Assembly (NCBI GenBank): GCA_963848415.1
Contig: CAWKDN010000001.1
Coordinates: 992,001-1,056,000 of the forward strand
Length of the DNA stretch: 64,000 bases
Direction: 5' to 3'
From: CAVQBC01 sp963848415
GTDB taxonomy: Bacteria; Actinomycetota; Thermoleophilia; Solirubrobacterales; Solirubrobacteraceae
Made by a program: the position numbers and the translations under genes. The number at the start of each line of letters is the position of its first letter. Within the stretch, counting starts at the first letter, position 1. Positions 11,180 to 19,163 of the stretch are shown here, piece by piece. Under the pieces are notes generated by a model. The model saw nothing but the letters and a program-made list of their open reading frames with translations. It ran no database searches and had not been told where the DNA came from.

Positions 11180-12925
11180 CTACTCGAGCAGGCGCCCGGC
11201 GACGGCCATCTCGCCGCGTCCCTCGAGCAGCACGGCGACCTCGGCCGAAGGTGCGCCGACCGCCTCGCGCGCCACCGGCTCGCCCCGGCGCCACACGAGG
11301 TTGGCGGTCAGCTCCGGGTCCTGCTCGGGGTAGTCGGCGCGGTTGTGCGCGCCGCGCGTCTCGCGACGCTCGAGCGCGCACTCGAGCGTCGCCCGGGCGG
11401 CGAGCACCGAGCCCTTGAGGTCGAAGGCGTGGACGAGGTCGTCGAAGCCCGCAATGTCGGGGCGGACCTCCATCGTGCCGATCCGCTCGCCGATCTCCTC
11501 CAGGCGCTCGAGGCCGCGCGTGAGGCCCGCCTCGGAGCGCACGACGCCCGCGTGCTCGCTCATCAGGTCGCGCACGGCGCGCTGCAGCGGACGCGGGAAC
11601 TCGCGCCCGCCGCGCTGGGCGAGCAGCGCCGAGACCTCGTCGCCGGCCGCGGCGATCGCGGCGCGGTCGCGCACCTGGACGTCGAGCGAAGCCGACCAGC
11701 GCGCGGCCTCGGCGCCCACGATCTTGCCGAAGACGATGCACTCGACGAGCGAGTTGCCGCCCAGGCGGTTGGCGCCGTGCAGGCCGGTGGCGCACTCCCC
11801 GACCGCATAGAGGCCCTCGACGTCCGTCCGGTGGGTCTCGGCCTGCACCCACACGCCGCCCATCGAGTAGTGCGCGGTCGGCGCGACCTCCATCGGCGTC
11901 TGGGTGATGTCGAGCATCGAGAGGTCGACGAACTGGCGGTACATGCGCGGCAGGCGCTCGAGCACCGTCTCGCGGTCCAGGTGGGTGATGTCCAGCAGCA
12001 CACCGCCCGCCTCGGTGCCGCGGCCCTCGGCGATCTCCGTGTAGCAGGCGAGCGCGATCCGGTCGCGGGTGGAGAGCTCCAGGCGCTCGGGGTCGTAGCG
12101 CTCCATGAAGCGCTCGCCGTGGGCGTTGCGCAGGATCCCGCCCTCGCCGCGCACGGCCTCGGTCACGAGCGTTCCCGCCGACTCCTCGGGCGTGACCATG
12201 CCCGTCGGGTGGAACTGGACGAGCTCCATGTCGCGCAGGCGGCAGCCCGCGTCGGCGGCGAGGCGCATCGCGTCGCCGGTGTTCTCGTCCCGGCGCGAGG
12301 AGGAGCGGCGCCAGATCCGCGTGTGGCCGCCGGCAGCGAGGATCACCGCGTCGGCGAGGATCAGCTCGCGCGTGCCGTCGTCGACGTCGAAGCCGTAGGC
12401 GCCAAAGACGCGGCCGTCGTGGACGAGCAGCCGCGTCACGTAGATGTCGTCGCGCATCTGCACGCTGATCTCCGCCGCCCGGCGCACGAGCGCGCGCTGC
12501 ATCTCGCGGCCGGTGTAGTCGCCGGCGAAGCAGGTGCGGCGGTAGGTGTGCGCGCCGAAGTAGCGCTGGGTGAGCCGGCCGTCTGACTCGCGGGCGAAGC
12601 CGGCGCCGTAGGCGACGAGATCCTCGATGGCGGCGGGCGCCTCGCGGGCGAGCAGCTCGACGACCCGGGGGTCGGCGAGGTGGTAGGCCTCGGCGATCGT
12701 GTCGGCGGCGTGCTGCTGCCAGGAGTCCTCCGGGTCCATGGTGCCCAGCGCGGCGTTGATGCCTCCGGCGGCGAGCACGGTGTGCGCGTCGTCGCGGCGG
12801 CGCTTGCCGACGCACAGGACCTGGTGGCCGGACTCGGCGAGCTCGATGGCGGCCCGTAAGCCGGCGGCGCCGGTGCCGATGACGAGGACGCTGGTGGAGG
12901 TGCGGCGGGCGTCTGGGGAGCTCAT
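11180..12925 (-). CDS. FAD-dependent succinate dehydrogenase/fumarate reductase flavoprotein family (or L-aspartate oxidase)
   Basis: 581-aa flavoprotein. N-terminal FAD fold VLVIGTGAAGLRAAIEL, the covalent-FAD-type region AAGGINAALGTMDPEDSW, HPTGMV and TEAVRGEGGILRN in the capping domain, substrate-site HYSMGGV and GLHGANRLGGNSLVE. The last two read more like SdhA/FrdA than NadB, but no iron-sulfur or membrane partner subunit lies nearby and no nadA/nadC either, so the role (succinate/fumarate or L-aspartate oxidation) stays open. Monocistronic here: convergent with the ABC permease, and 227 bp of repeat-bearing DNA lie upstream. Confidence 0.8.
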   Translation of the reverse strand: MSSPDARRTSTSVLVIGTGAAGLRAAIELAESGHQVLCVGKRRRDDAHTVLAAGGINAALGTMDPEDSWQQHAADTIAEAYHLADPRVVELLAREAPAAIEDLVAYGAGFARESDGRLTQRYFGAHTYRRTCFAGDYTGREMQRALVRRAAEISVQMRDDIYVTRLLVHDGRVFGAYGFDVDDGTRELILADAVILAAGGHTRIWRRSSSRRDENTGDAMRLAADAGCRLRDMELVQFHPTGMVTPEESAGTLVTEAVRGEGGILRNAHGERFMERYDPERLELSTRDRIALACYTEIAEGRGTEAGGVLLDITHLDRETVLERLPRMYRQFVDLSMLDITQTPMEVAPTAHYSMGGVWVQAETHRTDVEGLYAVGECATGLHGANRLGGNSLVECIVFGKIVGAEAARWSASLDVQVRDRAAIAAAGDEVSALLAQRGGREFPRPLQRAVRDLMSEHAGVVRSEAGLTRGLERLEEIGERIGTMEVRPDIAGFDDLVHAFDLKGSVLAARATLECALERRETRGAHNRADYPEQDPELTANLVWRRGEPVAREAVGAPSAEVAVLLEGRGEMAVAGRLLE

Positions 12926-12985
12926 ACCTTGTCTACGGTAGACGGGGTGTTCGCGACGCCCGTGACCGTTGCGTGGCGCGAGCGG

Positions 12986-13145
12986 AACCCCCGCTGGTAA
13001 GGGTGAGGAGGGTGCCCGCGGAGGCGGGCTCCGTCGAGCGATACGAGAAGTGCCTCATATCCGAGAGTTCTCGTATCACTCGGCAGTTCTGGCGCGTCGG
13101 CGCTCTCTCCCAGCGGCCTGGACCCGATCCCTTACTGGCGGGGTT
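12986..13145. repeat. Nested inverted-repeat element, REPIN/MITE-like
   Basis: Outer arms: 12986-13003 (AACCCCCGCTGGTAAGGG) and, inverted, 13129-13145 (CCCTTACTGGCGGGGTT). Inner arms: 13036-13049 and 13068-13081, GATACGAGAA paired exactly with TTCTCGTATC and extended to 14 bp with one mismatch. A nearly identical copy of the outer arm occurs at 54061-54077. The element lies between the response regulator stop and the flavoprotein start, both on the minus strand, and holds no gene that I can support. It could be a mobile non-coding element, a terminator or an operator; no target-site duplication is evident. Confidence 0.7.
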
Positions 13146-13152
13146 GACGCCG

Positions 13153-13800
13153 TCAGGGCTCCAGGTCCACCATCCCCCGCCGCACCGCCAGCAGCGCCGC
13201 CTGCGTCCGCGCCGTGACGCCGAGCTTCGCCAGCACGTGGCTGACGTGGGTCTTGACCGTCTTCTCGGAGACCCCCAGCTCGCGGGCGATCAGCTTGTTC
13301 GGCCGGCCGCGGGCGATGAGGGTGAGGACCTCGTGCTCGCGCGGGGTCAGCTCGTCGCGCCCGCCCGGGTCCGCGCCGCCGTGGGCCAGCTCCTCCATCA
13401 CGCGGGCGGCGATCGGCGGCGCGAGCACCGACTGGCCCGCGTGGACGTCGCGGATCGCGCGCACGAGCTCGGCCGGCTCGACGTCCTTGAGCAGGTAGCC
13501 GGCCGCGCCGGCTCGGATGGCCGGGAACACGCGCTCGTCGTCGCCGAAGCTCGTCAGCGCGATCGCCCGGGCGCCGGGCGCCACCGCGGCGAGCCGGCGG
13601 ATCGCGGCGACCCCGTCCGTCCCCGGCATGACGAGGTCCATCAGCACGACGTCCGGCGCCTCGCGCTCCGCGAGCGCGACCGCCTCCTCGCCGTCGGCGG
13701 CCTCACCGACCACCTCGACGTCCTCCTGCAGGTCGAGGAAGGTCCGCAGGCCCTGGCGGACGACGGCGTGGTCGTCGGCGATCAGCACGCGGATGGTCAC
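13153..13800 (-). CDS. NarL/FixJ-family response regulator
   Basis: 215 aa. N-terminal receiver domain with acidic pair D9-D10, phospho-acceptor D55 (VVLMDLVMPGTDG), T83 and K105; C-terminal LuxR-type helix-turn-helix from about 148 (LTPREHEVLTLIARGRPN ... EKTVKTHVSHVLAKLG). Acts as a cytoplasmic DNA-binding switch phosphorylated by the kinase encoded just upstream; the kinase stop overlaps this start by ATGA (13797-13800). Target genes are not shown by the sequence; the inverted repeats at 12986-13145 just downstream are one candidate site. Confidence 0.95.
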   Translation of the reverse strand: MTIRVLIADDHAVVRQGLRTFLDLQEDVEVVGEAADGEEAVALAEREAPDVVLMDLVMPGTDGVAAIRRLAAVAPGARAIALTSFGDDERVFPAIRAGAAGYLLKDVEPAELVRAIRDVHAGQSVLAPPIAARVMEELAHGGADPGGRDELTPREHEVLTLIARGRPNKLIARELGVSEKTVKTHVSHVLAKLGVTARTQAALLAVRRGMVDLEP

Positions 13801-14942
13801 GCGGGGACCTCCAGCCGGACGGTCGTGCCGCGTCCCGGCGCCGACTCGATCGCCAGCGTCCCGCCGGCCGCGGCGGCGCGCTCCTCCATCGAGGTCAGCC
13901 CGAGCCGGCGGGCGCGGGGCTCGGGATCGCCGGTGTCGAAGCCGCGGCCGTCGTCGCCGACCGCAAGCACCAGCGCGCCGCCGGCGCCCTGCTCGAGGGA
14001 GACCGTCACCCGCTGCGGGGCGCCGTGGCGCAGCGCGTTCTGCAGCGCCTCGCGGGCGATCAGGAAGACCTGCTCCTCGGCGGCGGGCGCCAGCCGCGGC
14101 GGCGCGCCGAGGCGCAGCTCGACCTCGGCGTCGGAGATGCGCCCGAGCACGGCGACGTGCTTGCGCAGCGCCGGGGCGAGCCCCTCGGTGGCGGGCGAGG
14201 GCGGCCGCAGCCCGTCGATCAGGCCGCGCAGCTCGGCCATCGCCTCACGCGCGAGCGCCTGCAGGCGGTCGAGCTGCTCGCGCGCGGCCACAGGGTCGCG
14301 CTCGGCCAGGCTCGACGCCGACTCGGCGGTGAGCACGACGCCGAAGAGCTTCTGGCTGACGGCGTCGTGGAGCTCGCGAGCCAGCCGGGTGCGCTCCTCG
14401 AGGATGCTCAGCTCGCGGCTGCGCTCGTGCAGCCGCGCGTTCTCGATCGCGACCGCGGCGTGCGCGGCGAGCGTCTCGATCGTCCGCTGGTCACCGTCGC
14501 CGAAGGCGGGCGCGCCCTCCTTGTCGGTCAGGTAGAAGGCGCCGATGATCCCCCGCCGGGCGACGATGGGGACGCCCAGGAAGGAGCGCATCTGCGGGTG
14601 CGAGCGCGGCCACCAGCCCCGGAAGCGCGGATCGGCGCGGATGTCGGTCGTGCGGTAGGGCTCGGGCGACTCGAGCATCGCGCCGAGCAGGCCGTGGGTG
14701 CGCGGCAGCGGCCCCATGCGGGCGATCAGCTCGTCGCTCATGCCGCTCGTGATGAAGCGGGCGAAGGCGCCGTCGCCGGCAGGGACGCCGAGCGCCGCGT
14801 AGCGCGCGCCGGCCAGCTCGCGCGCGGCGTCGACCAGGCGCTGGAGGACGGGCTCGACCTCGCGCTCCTCGGCGAGGGCGAGCACCACGTCGTTGACGGC
14901 GCGCCAGGCGGGCGGAGCGGGGAGCTCAGGTGCGGCGGACAC
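13797..14942 (-). CDS. GAF-domain sensor histidine kinase (HisKA_3/NarX-like)
   Basis: 381 aa from the GTG at 14942; no transmembrane segment, so a soluble sensor. Residues ~20-185 form a GAF domain (FLGVPIVARRGIIGAFYLTD), then the dimerisation/phospho-acceptor helix EERTRLARELHDAVSQKLFG with the conserved histidine, and a HATPase_c domain (EALQNALRHGAP, VGDDGRGFD, GLTSMEERAAAAGG). This is the DevS/LiaS-type layout without membrane anchor; GAF domains often bind heme, cyclic nucleotides or small ligands, and which applies here is unknown. A longer reading to 15014 is possible but its residues are Arg-rich and unlike the family. Divergent from, and slightly overlapping, the next hypothetical gene. 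Confidence 0.93.
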   Translation of the reverse strand: MSAAPELPAPPAWRAVNDVVLALAEEREVEPVLQRLVDAARELAGARYAALGVPAGDGAFARFITSGMSDELIARMGPLPRTHGLLGAMLESPEPYRTTDIRADPRFRGWWPRSHPQMRSFLGVPIVARRGIIGAFYLTDKEGAPAFGDGDQRTIETLAAHAAVAIENARLHERSRELSILEERTRLARELHDAVSQKLFGVVLTAESASSLAERDPVAAREQLDRLQALAREAMAELRGLIDGLRPPSPATEGLAPALRKHVAVLGRISDAEVELRLGAPPRLAPAAEEQVFLIAREALQNALRHGAPQRVTVSLEQGAGGALVLAVGDDGRGFDTGDPEPRARRLGLTSMEERAAAAGGTLAIESAPGRGTTVRLEVPA

Positions 14943-15502
14943 TCCGGCGCACCTTACGCGGCGGCGGAGCCGGCGCCATCGGGCCGAGGTCCTACGCCAT
15001 CCGGCCGAGCCCACGACTTGGACTGGCCGGAGCCCGGCTCGAGCTCGCGCTGACCGTCACCGCCGTCGAGCGAGTCGAGGCGGGTGAGCTTTCGCCGGCC
15101 CAGCTGCAGGCCGGCGTCCCCGGGGTGTGGACGCTGCTCATGGTCGAGCTCCCCGACGCGGACGCCGGCGCGCTGGCGGCGCGGCTCGCCGACCTGCTCG
15201 GTGACGGGGGCTGGTACGCCGACCTCCGCTCGGCCGAGGAGACGTTCGTGGTCTTCGCCGGACGCGTGTTCCGCTCCCCGGTCGGCGATGCGGACGGGCG
15301 GCGCGAGGCCGAGGCGCACGGGCGCGCCGTCGGCGTCCCGGACGCCCAGCTCGACGGCCATAACCCGGCCCTCCTTGCGCGCCGAAGCGCAACAGCGAGA
15401 CGGGCCGGGTGGTTCCCGCTCGCAGGCGCTTCGCCCACGACGAAGCCCGAGGCCGCGATCTCCGACGCCGTCGCCGGCCGGGCGTCGAGCAGTTCGAGCT
15501 AG
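14930..15502 (+). CDS. Conserved hypothetical protein, start uncertain
   Basis: The reliable core lies at about 15125-15360 and encodes GVWTLLMVELPDADAGALAA, ADLLGDGGWYADLRSAEET, FVVFAGRVFRSPVGDADGR and PDAQLDG. This resembles small (100-130 aa) actinobacterial proteins of unknown function that end near PxAQLD; no catalytic motif is apparent. The GTG at 14930 gives 190 aa but a poor Arg/Gly-rich N-terminus that overlaps the kinase gene; the next in-frame start is GTG 15125. The ~50 residues after the core look like read-through of GC-rich DNA and may not be conserved. Confidence 0.5.
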   Translation: MRRTLRRTLRGGGAGAIGPRSYAIRPSPRLGLAGARLELALTVTAVERVEAGELSPAQLQAGVPGVWTLLMVELPDADAGALAARLADLLGDGGWYADLRSAEETFVVFAGRVFRSPVGDADGRREAEAHGRAVGVPDAQLDGHNPALLARRSATARRAGWFPLAGASPTTKPEAAISDAVAGRASSSSS

Positions 15503-15532
15503 CGCGGCGCCGGCGGGTCGGGAGCCCCGCTG

Positions 15533-15680
15533 GTGACCCCGCATCGAGGGGGTCATGGGTTGCTCGAGCCGGAGCGCGGCCCCTGACTAACCCCGCTTCG
15601 AGGGGATCTGGCGTTTTGCTCGCTGCGGCGCGGCCCGCACCCGCGCACCCCTCGATGCCGGGTTCTCGCGGCTGCCGGGC
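15533..15680. repeat. REP-like repeats (two direct, one inverted copy)
   Basis: Two direct units about 55 bp apart share ACCCCGC(A/T)TCGAGGGG followed by a GCTCG box and GCGCGGCCC (15535-15582 and 15590-15636). A third copy of the core is inverted at 15645-15665 (CACCCCTCGATGCCGGGTT). They fill the gap between the hypothetical gene and the hypF stop, the end of the hydrogenase block, so they may act as a transcription terminator or be members of a genome-wide REP family. No coding potential that I can support lies here. Confidence 0.65.
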
Positions 15681-15681
15681 G

Positions 15682-17970
15682 TCACCCGCGTGCGGCGGCG
15701 ATCGCCGCCTGCCCGTAGGCGATCCCGCCGTCGTTCGGGGGCAGCCGCTCGGGCACGAGCACGCGCAGGCCCACGGCGCCGAGCGCGGCCGCGGTCGACT
15801 CGAGCAGCCTCCGGTTCTGGAACACCCCTCCGGAGAGGACAACGGTCTCGAGCCCGCGCCCGCGCGCGATCTCCGTGCAGGCGGCCGCGGTGCCGGCCGC
15901 CATCCCGTTGTGGAAGCGCGCCGCCACCGTGGGCACCGGCAGGCCGGCGGCGAGGTCGGCGGCGGCGGCGAGCACCGTCGCGCGCGCGTCGAGCCGCAGC
16001 GGCCCGTCGCCGGCGCGCACCGGCAGCGGATAGGCGACCCGCTCGGCAGGGTCGCAGGCCGCCTCGAGCTCGACCGCGGCCTGGCCCTCGTAGGTCGTCT
16101 CGGCGCGCAGCCCGCAGAGCGCCGCGACGGCGTCGAACAGCCGCCCCGCGCTGGTCGTGACCGGGGCCGCGAGCCCCGAGCGCGCGAGCCGGGCGATCGC
16201 CCGCCAGCGGTCCGGGTCGACCAGGCCGGCCAGCGGGCCAGGCGGCGGCGCCCCGGCGTCGCCCGCCGCCTCGAGCAGCCACGCGCACGCCATCCGCCAC
16301 GGCTCGCGTGCCGCCCGGTCGCCGCCGGGGAGGCGCGCCGGCCACAGGTGCCCGGCCCGCTCGAAACCCTGCAGGTCGCCGGTGAGCAGCTCGCCGCCCC
16401 ACACCGTCCCGTCGGTCCCGAGGCCCGCGCCGTCGAAGATCGCCCCCACCGCCGGGCCGCGCTCGCCGTGCTCGGCCAGGCAGGCGGCGAGATGCGCGTG
16501 GTGGTGCTGGACCGCCACCAGCTCGACGCCCTCGCGCTCGAGCGCGTAGCGGGTCGAGGCGTAGTCGGGGTGCAGGTCGTGGGCGACCACCTCGGGAGCC
16601 ACCGCGAAGAGCCGCTCGAAGTGCTCCACCCCCTCGGTGTAGGAGCGCAGCGTCTCGTAGCCGCCGAGGTCGCCGATGTGGTGCGACACCCACGCCCGGC
16701 CCTCGCGCGCGACGCAGAAGGCCGCCTTGAGCTCGGCCCCGCAGGCGAGCAGGTGGCGGCCGGCCGGCACCGGCAGCGCCGTGCTGCGCGGCACGAAGCC
16801 GCGCGAGCGCCGCAGCGCCAGCGGCCGGCGGCGCCCAGGCCCGACCACCACCACGCGCGTCACCGAGTCGTCCGTGCGCATGTGGATCGGGCGGTCGTGG
16901 ACGAGGAAGGCGTCGGCGATCGGCCCCAGCCGCGCGAGCGCGTCGTCGTCGCGGTAGGCGATCGGCTCGTCGGAGACGTTGCCGCTCGTGAGCACGAGCG
17001 GCCGGCCGGCGTCGGCGGCCAGCAGGTGGTGCAGCGGGCTGTAGGGGAGCATCACCCCCAGCTCGCGGGCGCCAGGCGCGACCGCCGCGGCCACCGGCGC
17101 GCCTACCCGTCGCAGAGCCAGCACGATCGGCCGCTCGCGCGAGGCCAGCAGCGCCGCCTCCTCCGGGCCGAGCGACACCAGCGCCGCCGCCGCGGCGACG
17201 TCGCCCGCCAGCACGGCGAACGGCTTGTCCTCGCGGTGCTTGCGCGACCGCAGCCGCGCCACCGCCGCCTCGTCGTCGGCCCTGCAGGCCAAGTGATAGC
17301 CGCCGAGCCCCTTGACCGCCACGATCGCGCCCGCGGCGAGCCGCTCCGCCGCAGCAGCCACGGCATCAGCCGCTCCCTCCTCGCCCACCAGCCGCGCCCG
17401 CGGCCCGCACGCCGGGCACGCGTTCGGCTGGGCGTGGAAGCGGCGGTCCGCCGGATCCTCGTACTCCGCCCGGCAGGCGGCGCACATCGCGAAGCCGGCC
17501 ATCGTCGTCGCCGGCCGGTCGTAGGGCACGCCCGTGACGATCGTGAAGCGCGGACCGCAGTTCGTGCAGTTCACGAACGGGTAGCGGTGACGCCGGTCGG
17601 CGGGATCGAACAGCTCTGCCAGGCAGTCGGCGCAGGTCGCGGTGTCGGGGGAGACGAGCGCATCCGCCGGGCCGTGGCGCGCACTCTGCGCGATGGTGAA
17701 GCCCGCACCGCCCGCCGCGGGGCGCTCCTCGGCCGCGATCCGCTCCACTTCCGCGAGCGGTGGCGCTTCCGCCTCGAGCCGCCGCAGAAAGGCGGCGACG
17801 GCGTCCGGCGGCCCCTCGACCTCGGCCACCACGCCGTGCTCGTCGTTGCCCACCGAGCCGGACAGCCCGAGCTCGGCGGCCAGCCGGAAGACGAACGGGC
17901 GGAAGCCGACGCCCTGCACGGTGCCCTGCACCCGCACCGCCACGCGCCGGGCCGCGGCGACCCCGCTCAC
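15682..17970 (-). CDS. hypF: Carbamoyltransferase HypF
   Basis: Makes the CN ligands of the [NiFe] site: activates carbamoyl phosphate to carbamoyl-AMP and transfers the carbamoyl group to the C-terminal cysteine of HypE. 762 aa, family length. Order: acylphosphatase domain (VQGTVQGVGFRPFVFRLA near residue 15), two zinc-finger repeats (CADC...CTNC and CAAC...CPAC), YrdC-like domain (VAVKGLGGYHLACRADDE, RSRKHREDKPFAVL), and the Kae1-like domain (VQHHHAHLAACLAEHG). GTG start at 17970 overlaps the stop of the SIS gene by GTGA; the longer in-frame extension upstream is antisense-type noise inside that gene. Last gene of the hydrogenase block. Confidence 0.96.
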   Translation of the reverse strand: MSGVAAARRVAVRVQGTVQGVGFRPFVFRLAAELGLSGSVGNDEHGVVAEVEGPPDAVAAFLRRLEAEAPPLAEVERIAAEERPAAGGAGFTIAQSARHGPADALVSPDTATCADCLAELFDPADRRHRYPFVNCTNCGPRFTIVTGVPYDRPATTMAGFAMCAACRAEYEDPADRRFHAQPNACPACGPRARLVGEEGAADAVAAAAERLAAGAIVAVKGLGGYHLACRADDEAAVARLRSRKHREDKPFAVLAGDVAAAAALVSLGPEEAALLASRERPIVLALRRVGAPVAAAVAPGARELGVMLPYSPLHHLLAADAGRPLVLTSGNVSDEPIAYRDDDALARLGPIADAFLVHDRPIHMRTDDSVTRVVVVGPGRRRPLALRRSRGFVPRSTALPVPAGRHLLACGAELKAAFCVAREGRAWVSHHIGDLGGYETLRSYTEGVEHFERLFAVAPEVVAHDLHPDYASTRYALEREGVELVAVQHHHAHLAACLAEHGERGPAVGAIFDGAGLGTDGTVWGGELLTGDLQGFERAGHLWPARLPGGDRAAREPWRMACAWLLEAAGDAGAPPPGPLAGLVDPDRWRAIARLARSGLAAPVTTSAGRLFDAVAALCGLRAETTYEGQAAVELEAACDPAERVAYPLPVRAGDGPLRLDARATVLAAAADLAAGLPVPTVAARFHNGMAAGTAAACTEIARGRGLETVVLSGGVFQNRRLLESTAAALGAVGLRVLVPERLPPNDGGIAYGQAAIAAARG

Positions 17971-19163
17971 GGCCGCTCGATCAGCTCGCGCAGCACGTGC
18001 CACGCCGTCGCCTGGGCCTCCTGGATGCGGGGGATGTGCTCCGAGCGGGTCACGACCACGTGGTCGGCGAGCCGCTCGGCCGCCACCCGGCCGCCGTCGT
18101 AGCCGACCATCGCGACGGTCGCCAGCCCACGCCGGCGCGCCTCGGCCAGCGCGGCCAGGACGTTGGCGGAGTTCCCGCTGGTCGACAGCGCGAGCAGCGC
18201 GTCGACCGGCCGGCCGTGCGCGATCACCTGGCGGGCGAAGATCGCCTCCGGGCCGATGTCGTTGGCGATCGCTGTGAGGATGCCCGGGTCCTCGGTGAGG
18301 TCCAGCGCGCGGCGCGCGGGCCACGGGCCGACCGGCGAGCCCAGGTCGGCCACCGCGTCCATCGCGTCGGTGGCCGAGCCGCCGTTGCCCAGCGCCAGCA
18401 CGCGGCCGCCGTCGTCCAGGCGCGAGCGCAGCGCCGCCGCGGCGGCCGCCAGCTCCGCGCCGCCCTCGCGCAGGGTCTGCGCCCGCAGCTCCCCGATCTC
18501 CTCGGCCTTGACGAGCACCGAGCGGCGCACATCGGCGAGCACCGCGCCGAGGTCGGTCTCGGCCTCGCCGAGGAACGGGTAGAGGAAGCTCGAGGCGCCC
18601 GTGTCGTGCACGCGGCGCGCCTCGCGCCCCTCGAGCAGGCCGCGGTGCTCGAAGAAGACGTGGACCAGCTCCCACAGCAGGTGGTAGGCCGTCTCGACCA
18701 ACTCCTGGCGGACGCACGGATCGGCCACGGGCGGCTCGAGCTCCCACTCCGCGCCCGCCGGCGCGAAGGCGACCGTCAGACAGCCGCGCGCCCGCGCCGC
18801 CGCGACGTCCGCGCCGCCGAAGGCCATCACGACGTCCGCCGGCTCGGCCGTCAGCTCGAGCTCGCTCGCGAGCGAGGCGCTCTCGCCCGTGAGCGCGAGG
18901 GCGGGCAGCGCGCGCTTGCCGACGATCACCGGGTGGACGAACTCGACCGCCACGTGACGGGCGTCCGAGCGGCTCTGCGGCGTCGGGCCGAGCGCCAGCA
19001 GCCGCCCACCGCGAGCGAAGCGCTCCGCCAGGCGATGACAGAGCGTTGCCAGCCGCTCGGCCTCGGCGGCGAAGTACGCCCGGCCCGCCTCCGTGCGCAG
19101 GACGAGCAGCTCGTCCACGCGCTCCGTGGCACCGCGCGCCCGGTGGCCGAGCGCGTCGGTCAC
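17967..19163 (-). CDS. Tandem SIS-domain protein (GmhA/DiaA-like) of the hydrogenase cluster
   Basis: 398 aa with two SIS (phosphosugar-binding) domains. The second (from ~residue 215) is well preserved: LALGNGGSATDAMD and LLALSTSGNSANVLAAL match the phosphate-binding loops of sedoheptulose-7-phosphate isomerases. The first (residues ~20-190) keeps the fold pattern but reads LALGPTPQSRSDARHV where the phosphate loop should be, so it is probably degenerate or binds something else. GTG start 19163 overlaps the hypB stop, and its own stop overlaps hypF: it is locked into the maturation operon. Similar isomerase-like genes are known in group 1h hydrogenase clusters, but no role in maturation has been shown to my knowledge. 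Confidence 0.85.
   Translation of the reverse strand: MTDALGHRARGATERVDELLVLRTEAGRAYFAAEAERLATLCHRLAERFARGGRLLALGPTPQSRSDARHVAVEFVHPVIVGKRALPALALTGESASLASELELTAEPADVVMAFGGADVAAARARGCLTVAFAPAGAEWELEPPVADPCVRQELVETAYHLLWELVHVFFEHRGLLEGREARRVHDTGASSFLYPFLGEAETDLGAVLADVRRSVLVKAEEIGELRAQTLREGGAELAAAAAALRSRLDDGGRVLALGNGGSATDAMDAVADLGSPVGPWPARRALDLTEDPGILTAIANDIGPEAIFARQVIAHGRPVDALLALSTSGNSANVLAALAEARRRGLATVAMVGYDGGRVAAERLADHVVVTRSEHIPRIQEAQATAWHVLRELIERP

Noticed and set aside
17971..18747. Upstream extension of the HypF frame to 18747
   Set aside because: The canonical HypF acylphosphatase start follows directly after GTG 17970; the extension is a shadow of the SIS gene.
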